DNA from: Lacticaseibacillus suilingensis
Lineage (GTDB): Bacteria > Bacillota > Bacilli > Lactobacillales > Lactobacillaceae
Length of the DNA stretch: 64,000 nucleotides
Direction of reading: 5' to 3'
NCBI RefSeq assembly: GCF_016861845.1
Contig: NZ_BOLV01000003.1
Span: 116,209 to 180,208, forward strand
In this document: positions 59,398 to 64,000 of the stretch, piece by piece
How positions within the stretch are numbered: the first letter of the stretch is position 1
How the letters are laid out: each line of letters opens with the position of its first letter
Translations under genes and position numbers: made by a program
Notes under the pieces: generated by a model
The model's input: the letters and a program-made list of their open reading frames with translations, nothing else
Database searches by the model: none
What the model was told of the DNA's origin: nothing

Positions 59398-60224
59398 GTA
59401 ATCAAACTAAAAATCTGACCGCAGAGGATAAGAAAAATATTCATAGCATTTTCTGGCGCGGCTTCACCGTCATGGGTGAAATGACTTATGTGCGGATGCA
59501 AGGCCCTGGTTTCGGTTGGACGATGATGCCACTGATGCGTAAGCTCTACAAGGATGATGATCAGTATTACGCCGCGGTAAAGCGCCACATGCAGTACTTT
59601 AATACCAACCCAGTCTTCCTGCCTTTCCTTCAGGGCATTGTGTATCAAATGGAAAAGGAAAATGCCGAGAAGCCCGTTGAGAATATTGAGGAAAGTGTCC
59701 AAGGCTTAAAAGTTGGCCTGATGGGTCCTTTGGCCGGGTTAGGCGACTCCTTCTTCACTGGGACTTGGCGGGTCATCACGACTGGGGTGGCCTTGGGGCT
59801 GGCCGCTAAGGGGAATATCCTTGGCCCAATCCTGTTCCTGTTGCTTTTCCATATTCCATATTACCTAGTCCGTTACTATGGCGGGGTTTTGGGCTATAAA
59901 GTCGGCGCGAACTACATCGCCGAAGCACAATCGAGTGGGTTACTCAAATCGATCACTAAGGGTTGCTCAATGCTTGGGCTGATCATGATCGGCGCGATGA
60001 GCTTCCTCAACGTGCCCCTGAAATTTACCGTTAACACCAAATTCGGCGGGGTGCCATTCAAGCTCCAAGATACGCTTGACGGCATCTTGAAAGGCATTGT
60101 GCCACTGGCCGTTATCTGGTTCCTGATTTGGTTGCTGCGGAAGAAGAAAGTCTCCACGACGGCGGTTTTGATTAGTGTCATTGTTGTTTCTGCCGTTCTT
60201 GGTGGCCTGGGCATTATCATCTGA
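59394..60224 (+). CDS. PTS mannose/sorbose-class EIID component (PTS-2)
   Basis: This 276-residue EIID starts at a GTG overlapping the EIIC stop, with GGAGG ten bases upstream. Typical parts are IFWRGFTVMGEMTYVRMQGPGFG and GLKVGLMGPLAGLGDSFFTGTWR, then membrane helices. It completes PTS-2. The following esterase starts ten bases later, so the imported sugar may be acylated. Confidence 0.93.
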   Translation: MSNQTKNLTAEDKKNIHSIFWRGFTVMGEMTYVRMQGPGFGWTMMPLMRKLYKDDDQYYAAVKRHMQYFNTNPVFLPFLQGIVYQMEKENAEKPVENIEESVQGLKVGLMGPLAGLGDSFFTGTWRVITTGVALGLAAKGNILGPILFLLLFHIPYYLVRYYGGVLGYKVGANYIAEAQSSGLLKSITKGCSMLGLIMIGAMSFLNVPLKFTVNTKFGGVPFKLQDTLDGILKGIVPLAVIWFLIWLLRKKKVSTTAVLISVIVVSAVLGGLGIII

Positions 60225-60234
60225 GGTTAGGCAT

Positions 60235-60954
60235 ATGATTATCGAAGGTACCTATTTTTCTAAATCGCTCTCTCGCCATGTCAGTTATGTGGCAGTGTTG
60301 CCGAAAACGCTGACGCCGAATACCCATGTTTTGTTCCTCCTTCATGGGGTCAACGCCAATGAAAAGGCTTGGCTGGTCAATACCCCTTTACCAGATCTCG
60401 CTAATGAAAACAACATTGCTTTCTTCTGTCCCAATGGTGAAAATAGTTTCTACACCGACCATCAAGACGGTGAAGATTATGGTACCGCGATTGGTCAAGA
60501 ATTCTATGACGCGATGGCAGCAACGTTTCGGCTAGACTTCTCTTACCTCAACGTCGCGCTGGCCGGCTACTCCATGGGCGGGTATGGCGCGGTTAAACTT
60601 GGCTTGCAGTTTCCTTACTACAGCGCGCTTGGCGCCTTCTCCCCAGCGTTCATCTTCTACAAACGCCATCGGGGCGATCCGGTGTTCAAACATGTTTTCG
60701 CCAAAGGCCTCGAAGGCAGCGAAAACGATGCGGTTTATCTCTACCAAAAGCGGCTCGAAGCAAGTCAGCCACTTCCTCAGATTCGCTTGTATTGTGGGGA
60801 TGCCGATCCACTGGACGAACATACTAGAGCGTTTAAGCAAGCAGTTGACGCGATGGCGCCAGCACCGCTAGCTTATCAGCGGCAACACGGCTTCCATGAT
60901 TTCTCGCTATGGCGGCCGGCATTGACCGATTTCATTGCCCATCTTTGGCACTAA
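60235..60954 (+). CDS. alpha/beta-hydrolase esterase (EstA/esterase D type)
   Basis: The 239-residue protein is of the tributyrin esterase/esterase D family: LFLLHGVNANEKAW (oxyanion region), nucleophile Ser in VALAGYSMGGYGAVKLG (about 108), Asp in LYCGDADPLDEH and His in RQHGFHDFSLW (about 220). No signal peptide is present. It probably removes acetyl or other acyl groups from sugars imported by PTS-2, with which it shares an operon. GAGGTTAGG precedes the ATG. Confidence 0.88.
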   Translation: MIIEGTYFSKSLSRHVSYVAVLPKTLTPNTHVLFLLHGVNANEKAWLVNTPLPDLANENNIAFFCPNGENSFYTDHQDGEDYGTAIGQEFYDAMAATFRLDFSYLNVALAGYSMGGYGAVKLGLQFPYYSALGAFSPAFIFYKRHRGDPVFKHVFAKGLEGSENDAVYLYQKRLEASQPLPQIRLYCGDADPLDEHTRAFKQAVDAMAPAPLAYQRQHGFHDFSLWRPALTDFIAHLWH

Positions 60955-61001
60955 ACACGGTGATACAATTCAAAGCAACAAATTTTTAACGAGACATGAA
61001 G

Positions 61002-61034
61002 ACATCCAGATGGCGTCATCTGGGTGTTTTTTTT
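61002..61034 (+). terminator. terminator of PTS-2/esterase operon
   Basis: ACATCCAGATG pairs with CATCTGGGTGT around GCGT and runs into eight T residues. Confidence 0.88.
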
Positions 61035-61514
61035 GTGGCTCGGTGCAGAACTCCAGTTGCGCCTCATCCGCTGACGTATGCGTTTAATAGCGGTTTAAGA
61101 GGGGAGTAGCTCGCTGGTTTGAGACCCATCCTATCAGTGAATACGGTCTTTTCATCAGGAAGCAACCTTGGCTGGTTGGGTTCGATAGGACGGTTGGATG
61201 CTGATCGTCAGCGTTTCGACTGCTGACGAGAGAGCTTGAGGACGGGGCTACGTCAACCAGCAAACGAGGCGACTCTGCGCTGACTTGATCGCGCAGTGAC
61301 AGATATGATGAGCTGGCACTAAACTCCTGCGTGTCGCGTGCTTTGACCGGCTGAGGCGCGTGCCTCGAATACAGCGGAGTTGAAGGGGACTAGTGATATC
61401 GGCTTGGTCAATAAAGACTCCAGGAGCTACAACGACCAGTCACAACGGCAACCACGGCCTTGCCACCACTTGTTGATAGCCCTTCATTCTGCTTAACTAG
61501 CTGCCGATGAAACG
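61035..61514. other. gene-free interval
   Basis: About 480 bases with no credible ORF, no clear promoter and no repeat matching elsewhere in the window. It separates two converging units. Confidence 0.5.
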
Positions 61515-61550
61515 ACACAAAAAGAGCTGGTAGGCGTTTGCCTATCAGCT
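61515..61550 (-). terminator. terminator of the second lyase gene
   Basis: On the minus strand AGCTGATAGGC and GCCTACCAGCT pair around AAAC and CTTTTTGTG follows, 34 bases after the gene's stop. Confidence 0.8.
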
Positions 61551-61583
61551 CCAAGCTAAAAATATCGGCCAGAAAGGTTCGGA

Positions 61584-63855
61584 TTAAGCGTACTTGCGGT
61601 AAAGGCTGAATCCAGCCGCCATTAGCACTACTACCAGCATTCCTACTCCAGTCAATAGTGCGGCTTTGTGGTTACCGGTTTTAGGTAGCGTGTTGGTGCT
61701 CCGCTTGCTCTTAGCGGCTGCGGAGGTAGTATTTTTGTCGCTCTGCGCTGTAGGTTTGGTTGCTCCGGTGGCATGGCCTTTGTTTGTCGTGGTGGTTGTA
61801 GCCTTGCCATGATCAAAACGACTGTCGACGCTGGTCGTGGTTTTGTCATCGGTGGTTGGTGTGGTGGTGCCGGTTTGCGGTTTGTTATCGGTAGTCGCAG
61901 GGGCTTCTGGCTCATCAAGAAGGGCTGGTACGGTCAGTCCAGCAGCGCCTTGGTTGACTTCGCTACGCGTACCAAACAAGTGAATGTCGGCGAAGCTGGC
62001 AATCCCAGGCCAGGCGGGGTCAGTGGCTGGACCAGGTTCGTCGACTTGAATCTTGATGTAACGATAGGCCGCTTTTTGCTGCGTTTCAGCAATCGGCACG
62101 TTTTGCATCTGATTGTCTAACTTGGTGGTGGCGGTAGTTAGCTTGGTCCAAGTCTTGCCATCGTTGGAACCATAGAGATTGGCGCCTTGGGTGCGATTAG
62201 GGAAACCAGTCCGCGCCAAGAAGCTGGCACCAGTGATGGTCACTCGATAGTCGGCGCCGAAGTCTAAGACGGCAGGGGTCATCCAATCGCCACCGTAACT
62301 GGCTGGGTCATCATCGACTAAATTGCTGGTGGAGAAGGTCTGCTTGCTGTCAATGGCGCCAGTTTTATCTAACAAATTGGCCTGGGCCAAGTCGGTGTAA
62401 GCCGCATAGTTGAGACTGCCATCCTTCAGGGTTGGATTGAGTAATTCAGCTTGTTTGATGGCGTCGGCATAGGCTTGTAAGGCGGTTTGGAACGCCGCGT
62501 CATCGCCACTCTTAAGCAACGCTTTGACATGATCGGCCGCTTCATTAAGCTTAGTAAGTGAGGCGGTGGTGTACACGCCACTGGTTAACGTCTTTGTGGT
62601 GTTGTTGTAGGCCTGGGTGCGATTGTCTTCAACCGTAATCGTGAAGGTTTTGGTTATGGTCCGTTGCTGATTAGTGGCTTGAAGAATCACGGGATAAGTG
62701 CCCGCCGTTGTTGCGTGGTAAGTCATCGTGCCATCCGCAGCGAGCGTCAATCCTTTCGGTGCATCAATCAATGAAAGCTTGGTCGCGTTGGTTGCGGTCA
62801 ATTTTTGCGTTAGCGTTTTGCCAGTAAACATCGCCACGTCCTGGGCATTGTCGCTGAAAACCGGCAAAGCGGTAGCGTCAGTGTAGCAGCCAGCATTGAA
62901 CGTGACTTTGGTGTTTTGCTTACTAATGACCGCAAAGAAGTCGAGATTGGCTTGACCGCCTTTGGTTGGGTAGGCGATCGTGATCCATTCGTTATGCGTA
63001 TCAGGGAGGGCAATGGTTTGATAAACCAGATTTGGTTTATTGTTGCTGCTGATTAAGAGTTTAGCCTGGCCATTGGTCTTGAGCTTCAGGGCAAAATAGC
63101 CATCTGCTGGTTTAACTAAACCAGTTAAGGCAACTTGGGAACCACCGCGGCTAGTGGTCGTGTCCTTAGGATAAAGCGCATCATAGGCAGTTTCTTTGAT
63201 GCTGCTTTGGTCTTTAGCAGCGGTGACCGTGATGCCATCCTTATCGCGAGTCGCCAAAGTTGTGTCTAACGGCGTCCCCAATTGACTGAAGCTGACATCA
63301 CTGGTTTTGCTGATGGTGCCTGGGAAAGTTTCAGTCGCGGTAGCTTTGGCAGCCGGCATCGAAAGCCAGTAGTCGGTGCCGATTTCGGTAATCTTGCTGT
63401 CGCTGTACGCGCCCCAGTAATTCAAGGCCGTTGTCCCTTCGTAGAACGTGGTGCCATCCAGGTGCGTGGCCTGGGTGGTGATGGCCGGGTATAGCTTGGC
63501 AATCTCTGCCGGGGTCATGCCTTCCTGGAAGCGATAGTAATCATAGATTTCACTTGAGACGTAAGGTTTATTCAAGCGGCCCCGACCATCGATGCTGACG
63601 GCGCCACCGAAGTCGATGAGGTTCTGCACGCCATCGGCTTCGATAGCAGGATGAGTAGCATCACCTTTTTGCGATACTTGAACCCAAGGAATCGTTTCAC
63701 CCGAATTGTAGCGGTAAAATTGCTCGGCTCCGGCAATCAGGCGATTATTGCCAAAAGCATAAGGATCAACGGCATTGGCAGCAGTTGACGCAGTACCGGT
63801 ATTGGGATCAACCTTGGTGCCTTGGTTGTTAATGATGCGAGCTAGGCCAGTCAGA
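61584..63855 (-). pseudogene. second LPxTG-anchored alginate-lyase-fold protein, interrupted by IS30
   Basis: The frame is open from 63855 to the stop at 61584 (about 757 codons) and parallels residues about 340-1068 of the lyase at 38149: LTGLARIINNQGTKVDPNTG at the break, then the jelly-roll, Ig-like, FIVAR-like and F5/8C modules, a Thr-rich stalk, LPKTG, a hydrophobic helix and a basic end. The stretch LARIINNQGTKVDP against LARMINNQGTKVDP shows close paralogy. Its N-terminal catalytic half is replaced by an IS30 end at about 63856; the missing part may lie beyond the window. Without signal peptide and catalytic residues this part cannot work alone. An ATG at 63629 is internal. Confidence 0.85.
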
Positions 63856-64000
63856 CAAAAAATATCGCCTCAATTTTCAAGTCAAGTGCAACGATGATAA
63901 CGAATTCTTGATAGTGGTCTAGGCTGTTACGCCATGCATCGGTAGTAATCGCATGGGCGAAGATAGTTCAGAATACGTCTGGGACGATGGTTCAGTGCGG
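63856..64000 (-). mobile_element. IS30-family element, partial (runs off right edge)
   Basis: The end sequence CCTCAATTTTCAAGTCAAGT followed by GCAAC matches the left end of the IS30 at 1045 with few differences, again with an A-rich tip (63857-63862). It begins inside the second lyase gene. The insertion orientation puts the transposase on the minus strand. Confidence 0.85.
63927..64000 (-). CDS. IS30-family transposase, C-terminal end (partial)
   Basis: The last 23 codons read ALNHRPRRILNYLRPCDYYR then CMA and stop. They align with ALNHRPRRSLGWLRPCDYYP of the transposase at 1112, so this is a related but distinct IS30 copy. The remainder lies outside the window. Confidence 0.8.
   Translation of the reverse strand, partial: ALNHRPRRILNYLRPCDYYRCMA

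Overview
This window reads as a chromosome segment of a fairly GC-rich member of the Lactobacillaceae, most like Lacticaseibacillus. The pointers are Gram-positive Shine-Dalgarno sequences, two LPxTG-anchored proteins, two mannose-class PTS systems run by sigma-54 and LevR-type activators, cre-like boxes, NRAMP and VIT metal carriers, and IS30 and IS150-type insertion sequences. The genus is an inference; no rRNA or tRNA gene is present to fix it.

Layout. 1-2256: a partial IS3/IS150 element, an acetyltransferase remnant and a complete IS30 copy. 2476-6221: a small integrative mobilizable element with an XRE regulator, an oriT-like site, a MobT/Rep_trans relaxase, a DUF3173 protein and a tyrosine integrase. 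6222-18019: housekeeping and stress genes, namely a VOC protein, a membrane glycerophosphodiesterase, a MarR / P-type ATPase / HMA protein / Dps metal module, a MerR-TipAS regulator, a GH1 enzyme, a Crp/Fnr gene pair, an NAD(P)H oxidoreductase and a TMEM175 channel. 18020-22370: a two-component system with a membrane protein and small ORFs, plus a second operon that shares its triple ATGTT operator. 22446-26932: an AraC regulator, a HAD phosphatase and a metal ABC transporter.

27078-63855 is the most striking part: a scattered glycan-utilization system controlled by sigma-54. rpoN itself lies in an operon with an unsaturated glucuronyl hydrolase (GH88), a GH43 protein, an orphan EIIA, a HAD phosphatase and a GH36 alpha-galactosidase. 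Five -24/-12 promoters (TGGCAC/T-N5-TTGC) precede the GH88-rpoN operon, a GH43 xylosidase-like gene, PTS-1 (B, C, D), a second orphan EIIA, and PTS-2 (B, C, D plus esterase). Two LevR-family activators adjoin the PTS operons. Two cell-wall-anchored alginate-lyase-fold proteins flank the region, and the distal one is cut by another IS30 copy at the window edge. The simplest model is that surface lyases cut a uronate-containing polymer, PTS permeases import unsaturated oligosaccharides, and cytoplasmic GH88, GH43, GH36 and an esterase dismantle them.

Interspersed are an ABC/FtsX exporter pair, a lone TnpB, a repeat-rich 0.9-kb gap, mntH-uspA, two tandem VIT proteins, a Nudix hydrolase and an orphan sugar-binding lipoprotein. 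Three parS-like palindromes (15132, 17898, 54535) suggest the segment may lie in the origin-proximal part of the chromosome.
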